NCBI RefSeq assembly: GCF_016909575.1
Contig: NZ_JAFBGA010000005.1
Span: 1 to 64,000 of the forward strand
Source of the DNA: Streptomyces sp. HB132
GTDB lineage: Bacteria; Actinomycetota; Actinomycetes; Streptomycetales; Streptomycetaceae
Direction: 5' to 3'
Length of the DNA: 64,000 nt
Part shown: piece after piece, positions 44,598-52,962 of the stretch
Layout of the letters: the number at the start of each line of letters is the position of its first letter
How positions within the stretch are numbered: the stretch's first letter is position 1
Notes under the pieces: generated by a model
Databases searched by the model: none
Told to the model about the DNA's origin: nothing
Seen by the model: only the letters and a program-made list of their open reading frames with translations
Program-made: the position numbers and the translations under genes

Positions 44598-44944
44598 CCC
44601 CCATCCTGAACGCGCACAGGTCAGAAGGGGGCGGCAGATGAGTCGGGGGCTCTGGTCCGCCGGAGCGGTCACCAGGTTTCCGGGCGCCACGGAGATAGGT
44701 CCACAGACACGTGCGAGTCGATGTGATCACGACTGAACTCGTGCTGAGGACAACGCTGTTCGCCGTGATGGCAGTAGGCGGAGACGCGGCGAAGGGATGC
44801 CGAGGGAGCCGAGGGATGGTGCGGCGGATCCCGCGGCGGCTTAGGTGGGCGCGGTTCCGGCGGAGGCCGAATGCCTTGTCCGCGCGTACTCGATCCAGGT
44901 GGACGCGTGACAGGCCTGACACTGTGCGGGGTCACGCCTGCCCC
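44598..44944 (-). mobile_element. IS relic region (IS5-like scrap at about 44800-44925)
   Basis: The minus strand at 44800-44920 reads VHLDRVRADKAFGLRRNRAH then LSRRGIRRTIP, the VxADKAYxSRRNRAxLRRRGIxATIP block of IS5-type transposases. The part nearer 44690-44780 (HGEQRCPQHEFSRDHIDSHV) may belong to a different small protein or element and is not assigned. Confidence 0.6.
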
Positions 44945-46651
44945 TCACTCCCGCTCCTCCGGCACTGCGGCCAGGCTCGCCTCGATGGCCTCCTCGTCAG
45001 ACATGCCGTTCCGTTTCAGGTCGCGCGAGCGCCACGGATCGTCGTCGCTCGTCCAGGTGCGGTTGATCGCCTCCTGGAGTCGGGACAAATAGGCCTCACC
45101 GTCACGTTCGTACTGTCGCACCTCGGCGGCCTGCAGGCGGATCAGCCTCGACCCCTCCACGGCGCTGTACCAGCAGCGCGCGTTCATGAAGAGATGCTTG
45201 CCCTTGGCAAACAGGATCCAGGTGTTGCCGTCGGTCGCGATCCGTTCCGGGCGCTGTGCTTCCCGCGCGATCCGGGCTGCGTCACCCCACCGCTCCACCG
45301 GCGGGACCTGCTCCGGAGTTCGTCGATAGGTGTCGTTGAGCGAGACGTACTCGTAGGTCGGGTCCGCGTCACGGTGCAGCGCGAGGAAGAGGTACCGGTG
45401 GCAGATCGTGCATCCCAGCTGTGCCTCTACGCGTTCCATCAGACCTGAGTCGTGCAGACGGAGCATGTCGTCCAGCGCCACCCAGTTGTGCGCCTGGCGG
45501 AGACGGCCGGCGGCGACCCCGTTGTGCAGCGCCGTGATCGTTGCGTCCACGTCCACGCCACCGGACGCCGATGTCGTCCTGATCAACAAGCCCGCGCAGC
45601 CGGGGCAGCGCTCGTCAGCGGGATCCGTCTTGGCGTACGTGTCCTCCGCTGTCACCTGGATGAGCCTCAGATGATTGGGCGCGTCCTTCTTGGCCCACGC
45701 GTCGTAGAAGACCTTCACGAACCCGCTCCCGACGGCGTGGGTCGCGTTCAGGCCGGCGCGTCCGACGATCGGCCCACCGAGTGCCTCCTCGACCTGGCTT
45801 CTCGAGGCGTCCCGGCTGAGCCCGGGGATCAGGGTACTGAGCCCCGTGAAGCCGTGGGGCGCGGCCTCGGTGGGCTGGACGTGGAAGAGGATCGCCGTCA
45901 CCGCGCCGTCCCGAAGCATGATCTCGCCACCGGATCCGAACGTCAGATACCGGTCGCGGTGTGCGGGCGCGCCAACCTCGAACTCGCTGATCAACGGGTT
46001 CGAGCCGAGCAGTTCGACGGCACGCTGCACGACGTCGTCGTGCTCGGCCATCAGGAGAGCGTCGTTGAACGGCTCAAAGGCTTGCCGCACCGCGGTTGCC
46101 CGGGCTGCTGCCCTGCTCTCCGTCTCCTGCGCACGCCGGACGCGTTCCGCATCGCTGATGATCAATGACTCGACGCCGAACCACAGCCGCTTCTCGAACG
46201 CCTCACGGTTCCAGGAACGCGTCAGATCGGCCTCGCACAACAACGCCAGGGAATCCCGAAGACCGCCCAGAAAACGCTTGTTCATCATGGTCAAGTACTG
46301 CTCGACCTCGGAATCGATGCCACCAAGGGTCGTGTCGATCACCCGCCGGCATTCTCCCGGCGGACGCGCGGGGGCGGTATCGGGGTGGAAGACGGCAAGT
46401 TCACCGAAGAGTACGGCGAAGACGGCCCAACGCCGAAGTGCGCTGCGCTCTGCGGCGGCGACGTGCTGTGCGGTCACTGCGAAGCGGAAATGATCATGCC
46501 GTCCGTCCCGGGCGACCCACACATTCAGCGTGCCGTGACCGTCGATCCGGACGTCGATGAACGGCTCGTCGCCACCCGGGTCGGGCAACAGCCAAAGCCG
46601 CCGCACGCCCCTGCCGGGCGCCGGAACCTGTGGGCCTCGCTTCCTACTCAT
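44945..46651 (-). CDS. Large hypothetical protein with two zinc-ribbon-like motifs, 568 residues
   Basis: Starts ATG 46649-46651 (MSRKRGPQVPAPGRG). Residues 1-110 form a beta-rich domain (RRLWLLPDPGGDEPFIDVRI, HGTLNVWVARDGRHDHFRFAV). A helical part follows (VEQYLTMMNKRFLGGLRDSL, AERVRRAQETESRAAARATA), then a second alpha/beta part (PHGFTGLSTLIPGLSRDASR). CxxC motifs lie at about 347-350 (CPGCAGLLI) and 412-415 (CTICHRYLFLA), separated by a helical segment. The two pairs could form one zinc site. The final helical region has EVRQYERDGEAYLSRLQEAI. No known family identified. It is intact, with normal composition. Confidence 0.75.
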   Translation of the reverse strand: MSRKRGPQVPAPGRGVRRLWLLPDPGGDEPFIDVRIDGHGTLNVWVARDGRHDHFRFAVTAQHVAAAERSALRRWAVFAVLFGELAVFHPDTAPARPPGECRRVIDTTLGGIDSEVEQYLTMMNKRFLGGLRDSLALLCEADLTRSWNREAFEKRLWFGVESLIISDAERVRRAQETESRAAARATAVRQAFEPFNDALLMAEHDDVVQRAVELLGSNPLISEFEVGAPAHRDRYLTFGSGGEIMLRDGAVTAILFHVQPTEAAPHGFTGLSTLIPGLSRDASRSQVEEALGGPIVGRAGLNATHAVGSGFVKVFYDAWAKKDAPNHLRLIQVTAEDTYAKTDPADERCPGCAGLLIRTTSASGGVDVDATITALHNGVAAGRLRQAHNWVALDDMLRLHDSGLMERVEAQLGCTICHRYLFLALHRDADPTYEYVSLNDTYRRTPEQVPPVERWGDAARIAREAQRPERIATDGNTWILFAKGKHLFMNARCWYSAVEGSRLIRLQAAEVRQYERDGEAYLSRLQEAINRTWTSDDDPWRSRDLKRNGMSDEEAIEASLAAVPEERE

Positions 46652-46909
46652 AGCTCCTCCTCATGCATCTCACCGCGCTGCTCCCTTTCCTCGCGGGGCC
46701 CCGCCGCCTTCATCGCCAGGTGCCGCTACATCTCGGGCCTCTCGATCATCCGTTCCCCCGCCCGGGCGTTCGCCGCTTCGTTCGACGTCGTGCCGACGCC
46801 GCCCGATACGGTTCGACGGAACCTCGGCTGCTCTCGTCGATGGCCCCCGGAAAGCGGTCGGGTTCCGATTCACGACGTGGCCCCTGGTGGTGAGGGTCGA
46901 GTGCCCACT
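46652..46909. other. Short intergenic stretch
   Basis: No gene, repeat or RNA recognised. Confidence 0.4.
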
Positions 46910-47155
46910 TCACAGAGCGAGCGACTGGTACGCCAAGGCGTGTTCGACCACTTCCTCTGCCGACAACTCCCGCTCCAGCGGCCAGAAGACGAGATCGCTG
47001 ACGTGACCGGACGGGCAGACCAGAGCCCTGTCGAGCATGTCCAGCCATTCGTTCGCCTCGTCTTCGGAGGCGTAGTCCGCCTCCATGATCCGCTGCACGA
47101 GCGTGATCGCTTCCGCCCGACTCAACCCCACCGCACGCATCAGGCCGCCCCCCAT
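46910..47155 (-). CDS. Small immunity-like protein (e9imm peptide type)
   Basis: 81 residues from ATG 47153-47155, with AAGGTG upstream; an internal ATG five codons on is the alternative. LSRAEAITLVQRIMEADYAS and EDEANEWLDMLDRALVCPSG then VSDLVFWPLERELSAEEVVE follow the pattern of actinobacterial proteins named e9imm peptide, by resemblance to colicin E9 immunity proteins (four-helix bundle with an acidic face). No nuclease toxin gene is adjacent, so the immunity role is only inferred. Confidence 0.7.
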   Translation of the reverse strand: MGGGLMRAVGLSRAEAITLVQRIMEADYASEDEANEWLDMLDRALVCPSGHVSDLVFWPLERELSAEEVVEHALAYQSLAL

Positions 47156-47189
47156 GGGCGCACCTTACCGAGCGGCGTGATCGGCCGGA

Positions 47190-47480
47190 CAAGTCCTGCT
47201 GACCCGAATCGGAGATTCCTGCCTCTGTGTGCCGACCAGGGCTGCCACTTCGACACGTACCGCAGCCTGCTCCGCAGGCGTGCCATCAATCCCATGATCG
47301 CGCGGCGCGGCGTCGCCCACGGCTCCGGGCTGGACAAGGTGCGTCGGGTGGTCAAGCGCGCCTTCGCCTGGCTGGACCAGTCGAAACGGCACCGCATCAG
47401 CTGTAAGCGACGCACCGATCTCCACCAGGGCCTGCTCCAACTGCCGGCCGCCTCCGCCCGCGCCGCTTGCGGACCTCATC
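47190..47480 (+). mobile_element. IS5-family transposase C-terminal remnant
   Basis: Plus frame: CADQGCHFDTYRSLLRRRAI, NPMIARRGVAHGSGLDKVRR, then VVKRAFAWLDQSKRHRISCK. It is equivalent to the DKGYDxxxLRxLLRRRxIxPxIARRG...VVERTFAWL block. The catalytic Glu is changed (VVKRAFAWL), so it is inactive even apart from the missing N-terminus. Confidence 0.75.
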
Positions 47481-47488
47481 CTGAGCGA

Positions 47489-47890
47489 TCAGCCGGCCAC
47501 GCTGAACCACCCCGGCCGCACCTCGGTCAGAAGCGGCTGCAGGGACCGCACTGCGGACCGCAGGTCCTGCTCCGTGGCGTCGAGGGGCTCCGGCAGGCTC
47601 AGCCCGTACCGACGCAGCCGCCAGAGGTCGAAGACTTCGCTCCCGTCTGCTTCGAAGTCCACATCGACCTCGGTGCCGTCGTCGCTGACGAAGCGGCACC
47701 CTGCTCCATGAACCGTGTAGGAGTAGGTGCCGATGTGATCACTCCGGCTGATCCGGCGCGAACGGGCCAGGCCGAGCACGTCTGCCAGTTGCTCCAGCGA
47801 GGGGACGGCAAGCCGCAGGGCCTCGTCGATCGCGTTCAGAGCGTGGACGTAACCGAGCACGAGGTCTCGCGCAGCCCCAACCCGTTCCAT
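47489..47890 (-). CDS. DUF6896-like protein
   Basis: 133 residues. ARDLVLGYVHALNAIDEAL, HIGTYSYTVHGAGCRFVSDD, TEVDVDFEADGSEVFDLWRL and RRYGLSLPEP correspond to the DUF6896 pattern (YxxHGxGCxFxxxxxxVDxDF...FDxWRL). It is a small alpha+beta domain of unknown function, often seen in immunity-like roles. It ends at the edge of the IS5 relic, but its tail (PLLTEVRPGWFSVAG) looks native. Confidence 0.75.
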   Translation of the reverse strand: MERVGAARDLVLGYVHALNAIDEALRLAVPSLEQLADVLGLARSRRISRSDHIGTYSYTVHGAGCRFVSDDGTEVDVDFEADGSEVFDLWRLRRYGLSLPEPLDATEQDLRSAVRSLQPLLTEVRPGWFSVAG

Positions 47891-48339
47891 ACGGCGTCAT
47901 CCCCCTGAGCCCGTGGCTGAAGGTATTGTTCCATGGAGTCGCCCGCATCTCCGCAGGGCGGCGATCCCGGAACGATCAGCGAGTTGCCGACCAGGAAACT
48001 CACCACGGCAGTCGGAGACCTGCATCAGGTTGAGTCGTTGACGACCTGGACCCCGCGGGTGTCGGCGGAGTTGTTCGGGCCGGCAGACAGCACGCCCCTC
48101 GAACCTCGCTCCAGAACCCGCGGGAACACCCGCGCCGGACTATCCGTGCTGGCGTTCACCCCGCCTGCCGGCTGAGGACTGCACCAGCGCATCACGCCAG
48201 TGCCACGAACCTGCGTGAACGAGTTCGGTTGAGCCTCAGTCCACGGCGATCGAATTTTGGTCACTCTCGAAAATCGCATGAACACTACGGGTAGCATCAA
48301 CTTGCTTGCAGACCAACGCAATTGGACACGGGGGCGTGT
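47891..48339. other. Intergenic region upstream of the STAND NTPase pair
   Basis: No gene supported. The last 110 bp (48240-48340) are AT-enriched for this genome, with a CGAATTTTGG...CTCGAAAATCG imperfect inverted repeat and a TAGCAT hexamer about 45 bp before the start codon. They probably hold the promoter of the next two genes. Confidence 0.4.
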
Positions 48340-48762
48340 ATGGACGAGCAACTGACGGCCTTGGCGACGGCAGCTGCAACCACGGTCATGAACTCGCTCG
48401 CTACCGATGCCTGGGAACGGGTGCGGACGCTGGTCGGGCAGCTGTGGCACCGTCCGGAGCAGGTGGCCGCCGTGGAAGAACAGCTGGGAGACGCCCGCGA
48501 ACTGCTCCTCAGCCAGGCCCATGAGGACGACGCGCTCGACCTCGCCGCCGCTTGGCGGCTGCGGTTCCGTCAACTGCTCGCCACTGACGAGACAGCGGCA
48601 CAGGCTCTTGCTGAGATCGTCGCTGAACTCACCGCCGAAGTGGGTGAAGACAACAAGCAGGGGTGGGAAGCCCCACGAAGTCTGGAGATGCGGGCGCAAG
48701 CCAGCGACGACGCACGGGTGTACCAGTCCGGTCGCGACATGACGAACATCAGGCGTCCGTGA
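48340..48762 (+). CDS. Small helical partner of a STAND NTPase, with C-terminal YQS motif
   Basis: 140 residues from ATG 48340 (MDEQLTALATAAATTVMNSL); an in-frame TTG six codons upstream is less likely. Residues 1-110 are helical: DAWERVRTLVGQLWHRPEQV, LGDARELLLSQAHEDDALDL, WRLRFRQLLATDETAAQALA. The C-terminus ends ASDDARVYQSGRDMTNIRRP. The ARVYQSGRDM tail is a recurrent ending of actinobacterial proteins encoded next to STAND and other conflict-system NTPases. The stop overlaps the next gene's GTG (GTGA), so the two proteins are coupled. It may be an adaptor, effector-associated or sensing subunit; no enzymatic motif is seen. Confidence 0.75.
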   Translation: MDEQLTALATAAATTVMNSLATDAWERVRTLVGQLWHRPEQVAAVEEQLGDARELLLSQAHEDDALDLAAAWRLRFRQLLATDETAAQALAEIVAELTAEVGEDNKQGWEAPRSLEMRAQASDDARVYQSGRDMTNIRRP

Positions 48763-51700
48763 CGTCCCGCCGGGATCGCGGGGAGACGGCCGGCGACGTC
48801 GAGCTGCATGCCTGGGCCACTCAGCGTGGCACCGTGTATCAGTCGGCGGGGGGCATGGTCGTCGTCCACGGCGGCGTGAACCACCACCGGCACGAGCACC
48901 ATCACTCAGGCAACGAGGAGTCTGTACGGACCACCACCCCCTCGACGGTTGGGGAGTGCCCGTACCCCGGACTGCGCGCGTTCGGCAGGGACGAAGCGGA
49001 ATGGTTCTTCGGCCGGGAAGTCCTCGTCAGCAGGATCATGAACCAGCTCGAACTCTGTCTGACCGATCACAGCCCGCTGGTCGTCGTCGCTCCCTCCGGT
49101 GCAGGCAAGTCCTCGCTGCTCCGCGCAGGGCTGCTTCCCGAGCTGGCCAAGGGCCAGCTGCCCGGATCCCGGCGCTGGCCACAACTGCTGTTGACCCCCA
49201 CCGCTGATCCGCTCGCGGCGCTCGTCTCCGGTCTCAGCAGACTCACCGGATCCGAAGAGGCGCTCGTCGCAGATGCGATGGAAGCCGGTCCCGGCAGCTT
49301 GAGCACTCTGATACGTGAACGGCTCGAACTGCCGCCGGAGGGTCGGGTGGTACTCGTCGTGGACCAGTTCGAGGAGCTGTTCACCCTCTGCCAGGACGAG
49401 TCCGTACGCCGCGGTTTCGTTGACACGCTCGTCGGCCTGGCCGGTACGGATGAGCCCGTCATCCTGGCCGTTTACGGTCTGCGCTCAGACTTCTACAGCT
49501 CTTGCACCGCGTTCCCCCACCTGCGTGACGCCTTGATGAACCGCCAGGTCATCGTCGGCTCGATGAGTGACGACGAGGTGCGCAAAGCGGTGATCAGGCC
49601 GGCCGCGCGGGGCGGTCTGTCGCTTGCGCCGGGGCTGGTGGACGTCATTCTGCGTGACCTGCGCGGCGCCGCCGGACCGGAGGAGGGTGCGTACGAAGCC
49701 GGGCGGCTTCCGCTGCTCGGACACGCTTTGCGGGCCACCTGGCTGGAGCGCAGGGACAACATGCTTACCGTGGACAGCTACCGCGACACGGGAGGCATCG
49801 ACGGCGCGGTGGCGGCCACCGCCGAGGAGGAGTTCGGGAAGCTGAGTCCGTCCGCCCGGCAGGCGACGCGGCTCATGTTCCTCGGCCTCATCAGGATCGG
49901 CGACAACGGGGAAGTCACTCGCCGCCGCCGTACCCGCGTCGATCTGCTGCTGGCCGCCGCCGACCCCGAGGCGGTCCCGGATGTCGCCGAACGGTTCACC
50001 GGCGCCCGCCTGCTCACCCAGAGCGCGGAGCGGGAGGACGGCGTCGTCACCGTCGAGGTGACGCACGAGGCACTGCTGTGGGCCTGGCCACGGCTGCGCC
50101 AGGAGTGGATAGGGGCAGGCAGGAGCGGTGTACCGGTCCGGCAGGAGCTGGAAGAGACAGCCGTCGCCTGGGAACGTGGCGGACGGAACGACGTGACGCT
50201 GCTGTACAAGGGGGCCAAGCTGGAGGTGGCTCGCGCCTGGGCGTCGGGCGCGAGCCCCGAGGACCTCACCCCACTGGTCACAGGGTTCCTCACCGCTTCC
50301 CGGCGCCACCAGCGCAGGGTCCGACGGATCGGGCGCGTCGCGGTGACCGTCGTCGTCGTGCTGGCGCTGCTTGCCTCGGGGCTTGCGATCTTCGGCTTCG
50401 TCCAGAAGGGTAATGCTCTGGAACAGCGCGACAACGCCATCTTCGACCGGGTCAGCGCCGAGGCGGATCGTCAACGCGACACCAACGGTGCGCTGGCCGC
50501 GCAGCTCGACCTCGTCGCATACCGGATGCGGCAGACGGCCGGACTGCGCACGCGGCTGATGACGGCGACGGCTTCCGTGCTGTCCACGCCGCTGCCAGGG
50601 CGGTTCGGCGCCTTTCCCTCGGTGGCGTTCGGCCCGGACGGCCGGCTGGCCACCGCCGGCGGCAAGGTGCGGTTCTGGGACGCCTCGGACCCGGTCCACC
50701 CGGCCCCGGTGACCTCCGCGCTCAGCGCCGGGGAGGGGGTCAACGTGGGACCGGTCGAGTACAACGAGCGGGGCGACCTGCTGGTCCGAGGCGGCTCGGA
50801 CGGCAGCATACGGATCCTGGACGTCTCCGACGCCAGTCACCCGGTGGCGCTGTCGGATCCGGTGGCGGTTTCGAAGGGCCAGGTGGTGAGCCTGAAGCTC
50901 AGCCCCGACAACCGGGTGCTGGCTCTCGGCACAAGACTCGAGACCAACGGCACGTCGACCGGCGATGTGCAGCTTTGGGACGTCTCCGACCCGAGGCGTC
51001 CGCACCGGCTGAGCACCGTGGTGTCCGTGCAGCGGCAGGGCATTACCTCCGTCGCTTTCAGCCCGGACGGCGCCACCCTCGCTGTCAGCGGCGGCACGGG
51101 CCCGGGAACCGACCGGAGATTGCTGTTGCGCTTGTGGGACGTGTCGCGTCCGTCCCTCCCCAAAGCGCTGGGGAGTGAGTTGGGCGGTCACAAGGGCGTG
51201 ATCCACCAGGTGGCGTTCAGCCCCGTAGGGCAGGTGATGGCCACCGCTGGGGGCGATGGCAAGGTGCTCGTCTGGGATGTTTCGGACCGACAACGGCCGA
51301 AGATGACCAACACTCTGTTCCACAGCACCACCGTCGACGTGGTCACCTTCAGCCCGGACGGGCAGGTGCTCGCCACTGGCGACAACTCTGGAAGCATCAC
51401 CCTCTGGAACATCGGTGCCGCTGCGCAGACCAGGGCGATCGCCCCCCTGCTGCGCGGACACACCACCGTCGTCAGCCGTCTGGCCTTCGACACCACCGGT
51501 CGAACCCTCGCCAGCGCCGGCGGGGACGGCAAGGTGCTGCTCTGGCGGCTGCCTCCGACACTGGCCGTCACCGATGGCGGTCAGGGGGTCGGCGCGCTGG
51601 CGCAGTCCGGTGACGGACGGCTCCTCGCGGTGGCCTCCGGCCTCCGAGTGACTCTCTGGGATGTCTCCGACCCGAGGCGACTCACCCGGCTCGGCGCGCT

Positions 51701-52625
51701 TCCGCCGTTCCGTACGAGGGTGGATGCGCTGGCTGTCAGGCCTGGGAAGTCGGGCACGACTGTCCTGGCCACCGGAGACAGCGGCGGTGGCGTGCGACTG
51801 TGGGACGTCTCCGCGCCGGCCCGTCCGGTGGAGGCCGGTGGGGCACTGCCTGGGCAGACGAAGCCGGTCTCAGCCCTCGCCTTCGACGCCGGTGGACACA
51901 CGCTGGTCGCGGCCTCGATGAACTTGCAGGGCGGTTATGTGGGCGGGCTGCGCGCCTGGGATGTGTCGGACCCGAAGCGCCCCGCAGCACTTGGTGACGA
52001 ACTGGGCGGACAGCGGTGGCCGGTCAGGGGCCTGGCCGCCGTGCCCCGCGGCGGGTACATCTACAGCGGGGACATCAACGGCTCGGTCCGTGCGTGGCGA
52101 ACGGCTGACGGAACCGTTCCCTACTTGGCTGAGCGGGTGGCCAGTGCCCAAGTGGTCTGGTCCCTGGCTGCGGGCCCGAACTCACGGTTGATCGCGACGG
52201 GCAGCGGAGACAGCAAGATCAAGCTGTGGGACGTATCCCAGCCGATGTCCCCGAAAGCCATCGGGAAACCGCTGCTCAGCGGCGGCATCGTGACCGGTGT
52301 CGGCTTCGCGCCGGACGGCAGGCTGCTCGCGGGGAGCAACGCCCTCGGGCAGATCCGCCTGTGGGACATTTCCGACCCCGCCCACGCGGCCGCCTATGGG
52401 CTCCCCGTCACGGGCCACATCAACTCGGTCGCGGCACTGAGGTTCAGCCCGCACGGAGGCTTGCTGATCACAGGTGGCGAGGATGGCACCGTACGACTCT
52501 GGCAGACCGACCCCGCCCGTGCCCGTGCGATCTTGTGCGCATCGACGCGTGGGGCCATGAGTCCTGCCCTGTGGAAGAAGTACGTGTCACCGGACCTGGT
52601 CTACGACCCGCCCTGCGGTGGATGA
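48759..52625 (+). CDS. nSTAND1-type NTPase with 14 C-terminal WD40 repeats
   Basis: 1288 residues from GTG 48759, overlapping the previous stop by four bases. N-terminus: a WATQRGTVYQSAGGMVVVHGG segment echoing the partner's YQS tail, then a His-rich linker (NHHRHEHHHSG). The nSTAND1 NTPase begins CPYPGLRAFGRDEAEWFFGRE. Walker A is VAPSGAGKSSLLRAG (about 106-120), Walker B VVLVVDQFEELFT (about 195-207), and a winged-helix-like VTVEVTHEALLWAWPRL lies near 440. A membrane helix follows (about 526-546, VAVTVVVVLALLASGLAIFG). The rest holds 14 repeats ending in variants of LWDVSDPxxP, enough for two seven-bladed propellers. STAND proteins switch on by oligomerising after ligand sensing. Here the NTPase would be cytoplasmic and the propellers across the membrane if the helix is real. 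Role likely in signalling or immunity. Confidence 0.92.
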   Translation: MTSRRDRGETAGDVELHAWATQRGTVYQSAGGMVVVHGGVNHHRHEHHHSGNEESVRTTTPSTVGECPYPGLRAFGRDEAEWFFGREVLVSRIMNQLELCLTDHSPLVVVAPSGAGKSSLLRAGLLPELAKGQLPGSRRWPQLLLTPTADPLAALVSGLSRLTGSEEALVADAMEAGPGSLSTLIRERLELPPEGRVVLVVDQFEELFTLCQDESVRRGFVDTLVGLAGTDEPVILAVYGLRSDFYSSCTAFPHLRDALMNRQVIVGSMSDDEVRKAVIRPAARGGLSLAPGLVDVILRDLRGAAGPEEGAYEAGRLPLLGHALRATWLERRDNMLTVDSYRDTGGIDGAVAATAEEEFGKLSPSARQATRLMFLGLIRIGDNGEVTRRRRTRVDLLLAAADPEAVPDVAERFTGARLLTQSAEREDGVVTVEVTHEALLWAWPRLRQEWIGAGRSGVPVRQELEETAVAWERGGRNDVTLLYKGAKLEVARAWASGASPEDLTPLVTGFLTASRRHQRRVRRIGRVAVTVVVVLALLASGLAIFGFVQKGNALEQRDNAIFDRVSAEADRQRDTNGALAAQLDLVAYRMRQTAGLRTRLMTATASVLSTPLPGRFGAFPSVAFGPDGRLATAGGKVRFWDASDPVHPAPVTSALSAGEGVNVGPVEYNERGDLLVRGGSDGSIRILDVSDASHPVALSDPVAVSKGQVVSLKLSPDNRVLALGTRLETNGTSTGDVQLWDVSDPRRPHRLSTVVSVQRQGITSVAFSPDGATLAVSGGTGPGTDRRLLLRLWDVSRPSLPKALGSELGGHKGVIHQVAFSPVGQVMATAGGDGKVLVWDVSDRQRPKMTNTLFHSTTVDVVTFSPDGQVLATGDNSGSITLWNIGAAAQTRAIAPLLRGHTTVVSRLAFDTTGRTLASAGGDGKVLLWRLPPTLAVTDGGQGVGALAQSGDGRLLAVASGLRVTLWDVSDPRRLTRLGALPPFRTRVDALAVRPGKSGTTVLATGDSGGGVRLWDVSAPARPVEAGGALPGQTKPVSALAFDAGGHTLVAASMNLQGGYVGGLRAWDVSDPKRPAALGDELGGQRWPVRGLAAVPRGGYIYSGDINGSVRAWRTADGTVPYLAERVASAQVVWSLAAGPNSRLIATGSGDSKIKLWDVSQPMSPKAIGKPLLSGGIVTGVGFAPDGRLLAGSNALGQIRLWDISDPAHAAAYGLPVTGHINSVAALRFSPHGGLLITGGEDGTVRLWQTDPARARAILCASTRGAMSPALWKKYVSPDLVYDPPCGG

Positions 52626-52962
52626 CACCGGCTCGCGGATGCCCGACATGCCTCCGCCCGCGGCCACTCTCCGGGCTGCGGGCCCGGTGCGGATCCTGCC
52701 GGGAACTGCGTGCCGTCCAACAGGGTGACGACGCGGAAGGTCGCGGTGTCGTCCGTGCGAGGCGCTGCCGAGCTTGCCCGGTGCCCGGTCCGACGTCATC
52801 AAGGCGCGGGGCGCGGTCCGCGACCTGCTGAAGGCGCACCGGTCCGGGGCCCTGGCTCGCGACCTGGTCCAGCGGGGTTGCGGTTGTCGCGGCGGAAGCT
52901 TCTATCGTCCTGAGCAGGGCCGGAGAGACCGGTCTGATGGCGCGGTCGTGAGGGAGGCGTCG
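52626..52962. other. Intergenic stretch
   Basis: No gene supported. AGGGAGG at 52951-52957 is the ribosome binding site of the following MerR-type relic. Confidence 0.4.

Noticed and set aside
49485..51461. 658-codon minus-strand frame opposite the WD40 region
   Set aside because: It mirrors regularly repeated WD codons and has no motif of its own; the plus strand carries the NTPase and WD repeats.
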